Shown in pieces: positions 1 to 5,154 of a stretch of DNA of 7,294 bases; within the stretch, counting starts at the first letter, position 1, and every line of letters begins with the position of its first letter. The stretch lies in contig JAIFWG010000029.1 in the NCBI GenBank assembly GCA_019662005.1, positions 1 to 7,294 of the forward strand. Reading direction: 5' to 3'. This stretch comes from Candidatus Parcubacteria bacterium (GTDB taxonomy: Bacteria > Patescibacteriota > Minisyncoccia > 2-02-FULL-40-12 > GWA2-44-9). Under the pieces are notes generated by a model that saw only the letters and a list, made by a program, of their open reading frames with translations, did not search any database and was not told the origin of the DNA. A program made the position numbers and the translations under genes.

Positions 1-288
1 TCTACCCGCCCTCGTGTTGCGGTTTATAAAAGTAACCAGCATATCTTTGTTCAAGTTATCGACGACACAACCGGCAAAACTCTTATGAGTAGCAAAGTTG
101 TATCAAAGAAAAAATCTGCAGTCAAAGGAACAAAGACTGAAGTCGCAACCACAATAGGTCAAAAAGTAGCAGAACAAATGAAAGAAAAGGGTATAAACGA
201 AGCTGTATTTGACCGAGGCGGATTTAAATATCACGGCCGAGTTAAAGCTGTTGCCGACGGATTGCGAAATAGCGGAATAAAAATTTAA
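1..288 (+). CDS. rplR: 50S ribosomal protein L18, C-terminal part (5' end outside window)
   Basis: L18 binds 5S rRNA and, with L5, helps place it in the central protuberance of the large subunit. The frame is open from base 1 (S-T-R-P-R-V-A-V-Y-K) to TAA at 286-288, giving 95 residues; the missing N-terminus would be roughly 25 residues by comparison with the usual ~117-residue family length. Family features seen are the strand segment HIFVQVIDDTTGKTL near the start and the diagnostic C-terminus FDRGGFKYHGRVKAVADGLR. The internal ATG at 85 is not the start, because L18 sequence continues upstream of it. The gene lies 4 nt before rpsE, as in the spc-type ribosomal operon. Identification is firm; only the start is unseen. 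Confidence 0.95.
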   Translation, partial: STRPRVAVYKSNQHIFVQVIDDTTGKTLMSSKVVSKKKSAVKGTKTEVATTIGQKVAEQMKEKGINEAVFDRGGFKYHGRVKAVADGLRNSGIKI

Positions 289-292
289 ATAT

Positions 293-877
293 ATGGAACC
301 ATTAACCCCAGTACAACAACCAGCTGCTCCTGAACCAAGCAAAGACACACGACCACCTATGGGCGGCCGGGGTGGTTTTGGTGGCCGTGGCAGGGGGCAA
401 GGCCGTGGTGGACCTCGTCGAGGCGGACAAGATCGCGGAGAGCGACCAAAGGCTGAGTTTGATCAAAAGGTGCTTGATATTGCTCGCGTATCTCGTGTTA
501 CAAAAGGCGGTAAAAGATTTAGCTTCCGAGCAACTATCGTTATTGGAGATGGAAAAGGTCGTGTTGGTGTTGGAATGGCTAAAGGTAAAGATGTCGCTCA
601 ATCAGTTCAGAAGGCCTTTAACCAGGCTCGAAAGAACGTTATGACCATCCCCTTGGTCAAAGGTACTATCCGTCACCAAGTTGAAGCTAAATATAATAGC
701 GCCGTTGTAATCTTAAAACCTGCCCATGGTGGTGTTAAAGCAGGAGGTCCAGTCCGCGTTGTAGCTAAACTTGCTGGTATTACTGGTCTCACAGGAAAGC
801 TAATTGAGCGTACAAATAATAAAATCAATATCGCGATGGCAACCTTAGAGGCATTTAAGAAGTTATCTATCCAATAA
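293..877 (+). CDS. rpsE: 30S ribosomal protein S5 with RG-rich N-terminal extension
   Basis: S5 is a small-subunit protein near the decoding and mRNA-entry region, important for accuracy. The protein has 194 residues. The conserved core starts near residue 55: ARVSRVTKGGKRFSF (64-78) matches the dsRNA-binding-like N-terminal S5 domain, followed by VIGDGKGRVGVGMAKGKDV, and the C-terminal domain includes AGGPVRVVAKLAGI and a Thr-Asn-Asn-Lys-Ile-Asn turn. Residues 1-54 are an extra, disordered-looking tail: a Pro-rich start followed by an RGG/RG-rich stretch at 23-49. At the other end the protein stops soon after the last core helix, lacking the tail of about 20 residues seen in E. coli S5. The ATG at 293 lies 4 nt after the rplR stop with no clear Shine-Dalgarno, so coupling is likely. 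A start at the internal ATG 359 would remove only the Pro-rich part; no ribosome site favours it. Confidence 0.96.
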   Translation: MEPLTPVQQPAAPEPSKDTRPPMGGRGGFGGRGRGQGRGGPRRGGQDRGERPKAEFDQKVLDIARVSRVTKGGKRFSFRATIVIGDGKGRVGVGMAKGKDVAQSVQKAFNQARKNVMTIPLVKGTIRHQVEAKYNSAVVILKPAHGGVKAGGPVRVVAKLAGITGLTGKLIERTNNKINIAMATLEAFKKLSIQ

Positions 878-878
878 T

Positions 879-1355
879 ATGAATCTTCATCAACTACAAT
901 CATATACTCCACGGAAAAAAGCCAAACGAGTTGGCCGAGGCGGTAAGCGCGGTACTTTTTCTGGAAAAGGAACCAAAGGACAGAAGTCCCGAGCTGGAGC
1001 TGGTGTTAAGCCAGGTTTTCGAGGTGGTGATAATCGAATTTGGCAGTTGTTCCCAAAGCAGAGAGGTGCTTCAAAGAAGCCAGGCTCAAGCCGCCCTCAC
1101 GCCAAACACCGTTTTTATCAGCTGCGACATTCAAAATCTTTCCCAATTAATCTTGAAGCATTGAATAAATTTTCAGAAGGACAAGAGGTTACCCCGGAAG
1201 CATTAGTGGATGCAGGTATTGTTTCATCCGCTCAATCTGGTATTAAAATACTAGGCGGTGGTGAATTAAAAAAGAAACTCTCGTTTAAAGGATTCGTATT
1301 TTCGCAGTCGGCTAAAGATAAAATAGCTAAAGCAGGCGGTACTATACATGAATAA
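879..1355 (+). CDS. rplO: 50S ribosomal protein L15
   Basis: L15 is a large-subunit protein that binds 23S rRNA late in assembly. The 158-residue product has the expected layout. A basic, glycine-rich N-terminal tail, with RVGRGGKRGTFSGKGTKGQ at 17-35 and RAGAGVKPGFRGG, is the family signature that threads into rRNA. A globular C-terminal domain follows, with the VDAGIVSSAQSGIKILGGGEL segment type and the closing FSQSAKDKIAKAGG motif. The start lies 1 nt after the S5 stop, leaving no room for rpmD (L30), which in many bacteria sits exactly here. No Shine-Dalgarno is visible, so translation is probably coupled to rpsE. The last 8 nt overlap the secY start. Confidence 0.96.
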   Translation: MNLHQLQSYTPRKKAKRVGRGGKRGTFSGKGTKGQKSRAGAGVKPGFRGGDNRIWQLFPKQRGASKKPGSSRPHAKHRFYQLRHSKSFPINLEALNKFSEGQEVTPEALVDAGIVSSAQSGIKILGGGELKKKLSFKGFVFSQSAKDKIAKAGGTIHE

Positions 1356-2610
1356 GTTTCTGCAAATATTTAAAAAGAAAGAATTAAGAAACAAGATTTT
1401 GTTTGTTCTTTTTTTATTGGTTGTTTCTCGACTTATCTCAAATATTCCTATCCCTGGCATTGATACTACAGCATTGGCCCAATTCTTTGCCAATAACCAG
1501 TTTTTTGGGTTATTGAGCTCCTTTACTGGTGGGTCTTTATCGCAATTTTCAATTGCAATGCTTGGGCTGGGTCCATATATTTCTGCTTCGATTATTATGC
1601 AGTTGCTAACTATGATTTTTCCTACATTGGAACAGATCTATAAATACGAAGGAGAAGCGGGCCGAGCCAGATTCAATCAATACTCTAGATTATTAACAGT
1701 GCCCTTGGCTATCTTGCAAGGTTTTGGCTTTTTAAAGTTATTGCAACGACAACAAGTCCTAGGATTCTTGTCGCCCATAGATTGGATTACAGTGCTAACT
1801 CTTATTGTGGCCGGCAGTGTATTTTTGATGTGGCTAGGCGAGTTAATTTCAGAAAAAAATATAGGTAATGGTGTTTCTATTTTAATCTTGGCTGGCATCG
1901 TATCTCAGTTTCCAACTAGTTTTCAGCAGGCATTATTTAAATATAATTCTAGTTTATTCTTTAGCTATCTAGGATTCGCGCTTGTGGCTCTTATTGTTAT
2001 CGCTGGTACTATTTATATTTCTGAAGCGCAACGCAACATCCCCGTAAACTATGCTCGCAGGGTCAGGGGAATGAAAGTCTATGGCGGCGTCTCAACTTAT
2101 TTGCCGATGCGAATCAATAATGCTGGAGTAATTCCTATTATCTTCGCCTTGTCATTATTGTTGTTTCCTGGATTGGTAGCAAACTTACTGGTCGGCACGC
2201 ATATTCCAGTAGTTTCAAGTATTGCCACTTACTTAAGCCGAGTTTTACAGCCAGGTCATCTTGGCTATTCATTGGCATACTTTTTCCTAGTCTTCTTGTT
2301 TACATATTTCTATACCGCAGTAACTTTTGATCCAAAATCAGTCTCTGAAAATATTCAAAAACAAGGTGGCTATGTTCCAGGTATTCGTCCAGGTCCTTCT
2401 ACTGCTCAATTTTTATATCACCTTTTAAATCGTGTTACATTGGTCGGTGCAATCTTCTTGGGATTAATCGCAGTATTGCCAAACATCGTTCAAGGCTCAA
2501 CACAAATCACGGACTTTGCGGTTGGTGGAACCTCTGTACTGATTGTGGTCTCTGTGGCGCTGGAAATTATGAAACAAGTTGACGCTCAATTAAGTATGTA
2601 CGAGTACTAA
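1348..2610 (+). CDS. secY: Preprotein translocase subunit SecY
   Basis: SecY forms the protein-conducting channel of the Sec translocon in the cytoplasmic membrane, working with SecE/SecG and SecA or the ribosome. The product has 420 residues (E. coli 443) and about ten hydrophobic segments, near 16-36, 66-92, 113-132, 145-167, 175-192, 205-226, 258-280, 306-326, 362-380 and 389-408. Family motifs include SRLISNIPIPGID, GLGPYISASIIMQLL, YEGEAGRARFNQYSRLLT, GGVSTYLPMRINNAGVIP and GYVPGIRPGPSTAQFL. Arg347 in the last motif corresponds to the E. coli Arg357 needed for SecA-driven transport. The ATG overlaps the end of rplO by 8 nt and has a partial Shine-Dalgarno (AGGCGG at about 1333-1338), the best one in the window. 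It closes the ribosomal operon: a strong terminator follows 5 nt after the stop. Confidence 0.97.
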   Translation: MNKFLQIFKKKELRNKILFVLFLLVVSRLISNIPIPGIDTTALAQFFANNQFFGLLSSFTGGSLSQFSIAMLGLGPYISASIIMQLLTMIFPTLEQIYKYEGEAGRARFNQYSRLLTVPLAILQGFGFLKLLQRQQVLGFLSPIDWITVLTLIVAGSVFLMWLGELISEKNIGNGVSILILAGIVSQFPTSFQQALFKYNSSLFFSYLGFALVALIVIAGTIYISEAQRNIPVNYARRVRGMKVYGGVSTYLPMRINNAGVIPIIFALSLLLFPGLVANLLVGTHIPVVSSIATYLSRVLQPGHLGYSLAYFFLVFLFTYFYTAVTFDPKSVSENIQKQGGYVPGIRPGPSTAQFLYHLLNRVTLVGAIFLGLIAVLPNIVQGSTQITDFAVGGTSVLIVVSVALEIMKQVDAQLSMYEY

Positions 2611-2615
2611 CTCTA

Positions 2616-2648
2616 AAAAACAGCCCCCGCAATGCGGGGGCTGTTTTT
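2616..2648 (+). terminator. Rho-independent terminator after secY
   Basis: A perfect 15-bp inverted repeat, arms 2616-2630 and 2634-2648, has a 3-nt AAT loop. The GC core is CAGCCCCCGC/GCGGGGGCTG, flanked by A5 on the left and T5 on the right. It begins 5 nt after the secY stop and should end the ribosomal operon transcript. Because both arms carry the A/T flank it could also stop transcription on the minus strand, but no minus-strand gene is seen nearby. Confidence 0.95.
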
Positions 2649-2649
2649 A

Positions 2650-2678
2650 TTGACGTTTCTATAAAATTACTTTATTAT
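2650..2678 (+). promoter_or_regulatory. Sigma70-type promoter for the small HTH gene
   Basis: The -35 box TTGACG (2650-2655, 5/6 to consensus) and the -10 box TATTAT (2673-2678, 5/6) are separated by exactly 17 nt. The promoter starts 2 nt after the terminator stem, so the next gene is independently transcribed. The expected transcription start is near 2685, giving a leader of only about 12 nt before the GTG at 2697. Confidence 0.75.
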
Positions 2679-2696
2679 ATTGGGCAGTTCATTGAT

Positions 2697-2903
2697 GTGC
2701 CTGAACTTCTTCAAGAAGAGTTCGTTAAAGTTTTAACAGAATACGTTGCCTTTCGAGGAGGCGTAAAGGCGGTTGCAGACTCTTTACTTCAGGCTGTTCC
2801 AACGATAGAGCGCTGGCTGGATTGGAAAACATGTCCCCATCCCACACTTACACGACCTCTAATTGAGTCAATGAAAAAAGAAATGAAACCAAAAGACCGA
2901 TAA
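2697..2903 (+). CDS. Small putative helix-turn-helix protein (68 aa)
   Basis: I do not recognise a named family. The protein starts with GTG and ends at TAA 2901-2903. Residues 21-44 (GGVKAVADSLLQAVPTIERW and on to LDWK) look like a helix-turn-helix of the XRE/Cro-like kind: an Ala-Val-Ala helix, a short turn around Leu-Gln-Ala-Val, then a recognition helix with Pro-Thr-Ile-Glu-Arg-Trp. The segment CPHPTLTRPLIESMKKEM after it could form a closing helix, and the tail is basic. An acidic N-terminal helix (PELLQEEFVKVL) precedes it. It has its own promoter and terminator and separates secY from the adk-like gene. No other start fits better: the ATG at 2695 is in another frame. A DNA-binding regulator is inferred from sequence pattern only; targets are unknown, and the neighbouring promoters are natural candidates. 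Confidence 0.72.
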   Translation: MPELLQEEFVKVLTEYVAFRGGVKAVADSLLQAVPTIERWLDWKTCPHPTLTRPLIESMKKEMKPKDR

Positions 2904-2913
2904 GGTCTTTTTT
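2891..2913 (+). terminator. Small intrinsic terminator overlapping the HTH gene stop codon
   Basis: An 8-bp stem pairs AAAAGACC (2891-2898) with GGTCTTTT (2904-2911). The 5-nt loop GATAA (2899-2903) contains the TAA stop codon, and the T-run continues to 2913. The stem has only three G-C pairs, so termination may be partial, allowing some read-through into the downstream operon. Confidence 0.7.
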
Positions 2914-2926
2914 GTTTTTAAAAAAT

Positions 2927-2935
2927 TGCTATTAT
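2927..2935 (+). promoter_or_regulatory. Extended -10 promoter placed for a leaderless adk-like mRNA
   Basis: TGCTATTAT (2927-2935) fits the extended -10 pattern TGn-TATAAT with one mismatch. Nothing at the correct distance upstream resembles TTGACA (a T-run lies there), as expected of extended -10 promoters. Six bases separate the box from the ATG at 2942, so the predicted transcription start is the A of that ATG or within a base or two of it. Confidence 0.65.
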
Positions 2936-2941
2936 AGTTCA

Positions 2942-3616
2942 ATGACAAACGAACCACGATTTTGGGCAGTCGGATTAATTGGGCCAGTAGCATCAGGGAA
3001 AGGAACTCAAGCAGAACTGTTATCTGAAGAGTTGGGTTTGGTACATTTAGAAAATTCTAAAATTATAGAAGAAAAATTTAAAAATGACCCAGAAGATCCA
3101 GAAGTTGTGGATGCAAAAAAAGCTTATCTTGCGGGCCAGTGGATCAATCCAAAGGTGGTTGTTAAATGGATTGTTGGGACAATGAAAGAAATTGCTGATC
3201 GAAAGGATGGCATTGTGCTTTCTAGTGCTTTTAGAACTGAAGAAGAGGCCGGAGAGGAATTAGAATTTTTTGAAAAAAATTATGGAAAAGAAAATATTAA
3301 GATAATTTCATTATCACTAAGCGAAGAGGTAGCTATGGACCGCAGTTTAAATAGGCGTATCTGTAAAGCCAACCGACATCCCATACCCAACTTCCCAGAA
3401 TTCAAAAATATCACCACTTGCCCAAAGGATGGAAGCGAGCTAGAAACTCGCATTTTAGACAAGCCAGATACCATAAAAGCCCGCTATAAAGAGCATTTTA
3501 CACGCACGATGCCTGTTATTGACTTTATGACCAAAAAAGGTTATAATATAATAGAAGTGAATGGTGAACAGAGTATCGAAGATGTTCACCGGGACATCCT
3601 AAATAAACTATGGTGA
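2942..3616 (+). CDS. adk: Divergent adenylate kinase-like nucleoside monophosphate kinase
   Basis: Predicted to transfer phosphate between ATP and a nucleoside monophosphate (AMP in true Adk) in the cytoplasm. Of 224 residues, the P-loop is GPVASGKGTQ (14-23). The LID region carries RRIC (C141) and CPKD (C160, D163), matching three of the four B. subtilis Zn-lid positions; the second ligand position is N144, with H146 nearby. The C-terminal part has the RYKEHFTRTMPVIDF pattern of the family. Unusually, the family motif DGFPR is SSAFR (94-98), and the STGD..R AMP-binding segment reads ENSKIIEE, so key AMP contacts appear altered. ATG 2942 was chosen because the longer TTG start at 2912 falls in the terminator T-run. 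The position before map is typical of adk, supporting the name; specificity for another NMP is possible. It ends with TGA, overlapping map by 7 nt. Confidence 0.8.
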   Translation: MTNEPRFWAVGLIGPVASGKGTQAELLSEELGLVHLENSKIIEEKFKNDPEDPEVVDAKKAYLAGQWINPKVVVKWIVGTMKEIADRKDGIVLSSAFRTEEEAGEELEFFEKNYGKENIKIISLSLSEEVAMDRSLNRRICKANRHPIPNFPEFKNITTCPKDGSELETRILDKPDTIKARYKEHFTRTMPVIDFMTKKGYNIIEVNGEQSIEDVHRDILNKLW

Positions 3617-4347
3617 ACCTAAAGACCTCAAAAGAAATTAAAATAATGCAAGAAGGCGGTGCGATTCTCGCAAAGGTGCTCAAAGAATTAGTCGGAGCAG
3701 CTAAAGCGGGGATCACCACTCTTGACCTCGATACGCTCGCTCGCGAGCGTATCGCCTCATACGGAGCAACTCCGTCATTTTTAGATAATGAATTTCCAGC
3801 AGCGATCTGCACCTCCATTAATGACGAGATCGTTCACGGTGAGCCATCATCTCGTATTCTCAAAGACGGAGACGTTCTAAAGATAGATGCCGGATTATTT
3901 TATAAAGGTTTCCATACAGATACTGCAGCAACTGTTATCATTGGCAAAAATTCTCGAGGCAGTAAGTTGGCCGAAGCGGCTGAACGGGCTTTAGAGATTG
4001 GAATCAATGAAGCACAACCAGGAAACACTCTTGGTGATGTTGGTGCCGCGATCCACAAATACGTGAAATCAAAAGGTTTTGATGTTCCGCGAGATTTAAT
4101 CGGACATGGTATCGGCAGAAAGCTTCACGAAGAGCCAGAAGTTCCAAACTATGGCAAATCTGGGCATGGCCCAGTGCTTGTTCCAGGTATGGTTATCGCA
4201 ATCGAACCAATGGTGATGGAAGGTGACTGGAGAACTAAAGAATCTTCCGACAGCTTGGCTTACCTAACAGCGGATGGGAAGCTAGTGGCCCATGCCGAGC
4301 ACACTATCGCTATTACAGATAAAGGCCCAATCATCCTAACCCAATAA
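3610..4347 (+). CDS. map: Type I methionine aminopeptidase
   Basis: Removes the initiator methionine from nascent proteins in the cytoplasm using a dinuclear metal centre. The 245-residue product has the compact length of the type Ia enzyme without an N-terminal extension. All five metal ligands are visible: D93 (in KIDAG), D104 (in FHTDTAATV), H166 (in IGHGIGR), E199 (in IAIEPM) and E230 (in AHAEHTIAIT). The catalytic-pocket histidines H76 (NDEIVHGEP) and H173 (KLHEEPEVPNYG) are also present. ATG 3610 overlaps the adk-like stop by 7 nt (ATGGTGA), suggesting translational coupling; no Shine-Dalgarno is seen. GTG 3613 is a possible start one codon later. A strong 26-nt hairpin lies in codons 40-49. 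Confidence 0.97.
   Translation: MVNLKTSKEIKIMQEGGAILAKVLKELVGAAKAGITTLDLDTLARERIASYGATPSFLDNEFPAAICTSINDEIVHGEPSSRILKDGDVLKIDAGLFYKGFHTDTAATVIIGKNSRGSKLAEAAERALEIGINEAQPGNTLGDVGAAIHKYVKSKGFDVPRDLIGHGIGRKLHEEPEVPNYGKSGHGPVLVPGMVIAIEPMVMEGDWRTKESSDSLAYLTADGKLVAHAEHTIAITDKGPIILTQ
3729..3754. repeat. Perfect GC-rich inverted repeat inside map
   Basis: The arms CGATACGCTCG (3729-3739) and CGAGCGTATCG (3744-3754) are exact reverse complements of 11 nt, with a CTCG tetraloop. It encodes part of LDTLARERIAS of methionine aminopeptidase. The stem has 7 G-C pairs and no following T-run, so it is not a terminator. It could form an mRNA hairpin about 120 nt into the gene, or a palindromic protein site; no function is shown. 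Confidence 0.8.
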
Positions 4348-4378
4348 GATCTTCATCTTTCTGGCGTTAAAACCAGAC

Positions 4379-5065
4379 ATGAGAGACCTAAATTTTATGG
4401 AATCAACTCAATATCAACCAACCCAAGTAGTTCAAAAAAAGATATGGCCAACATTGGCAGTTTTTGGATCTTCTTTTGCATTCCTTATGGTTGCTATTAA
4501 CGCCCCTGGTCTTATATCTCATGCCAAGTATGCGACTGAATCAGACGAAAGTCACAATGAACAATTAACCACTCAATACCGAGCTTTGTATGGTTATGAG
4601 AGCCATCCTGCCGACTTCGGTTCTGGCGGGTTGATCAAAGCAGCTCCAACACAAGAAAGTATTATTCGTATTGATAAAATCCACGTAGAAGCACCTATTC
4701 TTCAGCCTAGCTCTGACGAAGATAACGCTATTTTATCAGTGCTTAAAGATGGGGTAGCATTGTACCCTGGTTCGGCAATGCCTGGACAATCAGGAACAAC
4801 TGTAATTGTGGGCCATTCATCCTCAAATCCTCCATGGACCAAGTATTCTGCTATTTTCTCATTGTTAGACAAACTAAACCAAGGAGACCTAATTGTGATT
4901 GATTATGGGGGAGTAGAATACACATATTTCGTGCAATCTAAGGTTAAAGGTTCCGTTCAGCAAATTATGACCCAGGGAGTAGCCGGGGACTTGATTTTAT
5001 CAAGCTGCTGGCCAGTTGGAACTGATTCTGGCCGCATTGTGATAACTGCCAACCTTCAGCCATAA
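4379..5065 (+). CDS. Membrane-anchored sortase (transpeptidase)
   Basis: Sortases are extracytoplasmic cysteine transpeptidases that cut a C-terminal sorting signal and join the protein to the cell envelope or to another subunit. Of 228 residues, an N-terminal membrane anchor spans about 23-48 (WPTLAVFGSSFAFLMVAINA), followed by a linker and the sortase beta-barrel from about 93 (SIIRIDKIHVEAPIL). The catalytic triad is visible: H146 in TTVIVGHSS, C210 in LILSSCWPVGT and R219 in SGRIVIT. The CWPxGT form resembles sortases of Patescibacteria and class D/E/F-type enzymes; I cannot assign a class. The gene lies 31 nt after map, with no terminator or good promoter between, so it is probably co-transcribed. 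A second ATG at 4397 removes six residues and may be the true start (GAGAG at 4381-4385). The long exported protein just downstream is a plausible substrate. Confidence 0.9.
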   Translation: MRDLNFMESTQYQPTQVVQKKIWPTLAVFGSSFAFLMVAINAPGLISHAKYATESDESHNEQLTTQYRALYGYESHPADFGSGGLIKAAPTQESIIRIDKIHVEAPILQPSSDEDNAILSVLKDGVALYPGSAMPGQSGTTVIVGHSSSNPPWTKYSAIFSLLDKLNQGDLIVIDYGGVEYTYFVQSKVKGSVQQIMTQGVAGDLILSSCWPVGTDSGRIVITANLQP

Positions 5066-5070
5066 GGGGC

Positions 5071-5099
5071 TTGACAAAATGAATAAAATTTCATATAAT
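5071..5099 (+). promoter_or_regulatory. Perfect consensus sigma70 promoter for the surface protein gene
   Basis: TTGACA (5071-5076) and TATAAT (5094-5099) are separated by exactly 17 nt, a 12/12 consensus match. It starts 5 nt after the sortase stop. The predicted transcription start is near 5106, giving an A/T-rich leader of about 49 nt without a visible Shine-Dalgarno before ATG 5155. Such a strong promoter predicts high expression unless repressed. Confidence 0.9.
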
Positions 5100-5105
5100 A
5101 TTCAT
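5079..5105. promoter_or_regulatory. Inverted repeat over the -10 region, possible operator
   Basis: ATGAATA (5079-5085) and TATTCAT (5099-5105) are exact reverse complements with a 13-nt spacer, and they bracket the -10 box. A third half-site, TTCAT at 5090-5094, faces ATGAA at 5079-5083 within the -35/-10 spacer. Regulator binding here would block the promoter. The stretch is very A/T-rich, so chance is a real alternative. Confidence 0.35.
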
Positions 5106-5154
5106 ATATAGAATACACACTAATATCGTTTTAAATAATAAAATTCGTAACAAT

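Noticed and set aside
232..279. Similarity of L18 GRVKAVADGLR to the HTH protein GGVKAVADSLL, as a possible duplication
   Set aside because: It covers only about ten residues of common composition, and the surrounding sequences are unrelated; most likely chance.
2912..2941. Earlier TTG start for the adk-like protein
   Set aside because: It lies in the terminator T-run and would be upstream of the predicted transcription start; the added residues match nothing in the family.
3614..3616. Alternative genetic code with TGA read as glycine (as in some CPR groups)
   Set aside because: TGA is the natural stop of the adk-like gene at a compact overlap with map, and no conserved gene here contains an in-frame TGA.
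3525..3818. Minus-strand 97-aa open frame across the adk-map junction
   Set aside because: It is antisense to two well-supported genes and shows no family features.
4345..4350. TAAGAT as a -10 box for a separate sortase promoter
   Set aside because: Only 4/6 to consensus, and no -35-like sequence at the right distance.
4360..4377. TCTGG...CCAGA hairpin after map as a terminator
   Set aside because: Only 5 bp with an 8-nt loop and no following T-run, so map and sortase are treated as co-transcribed.
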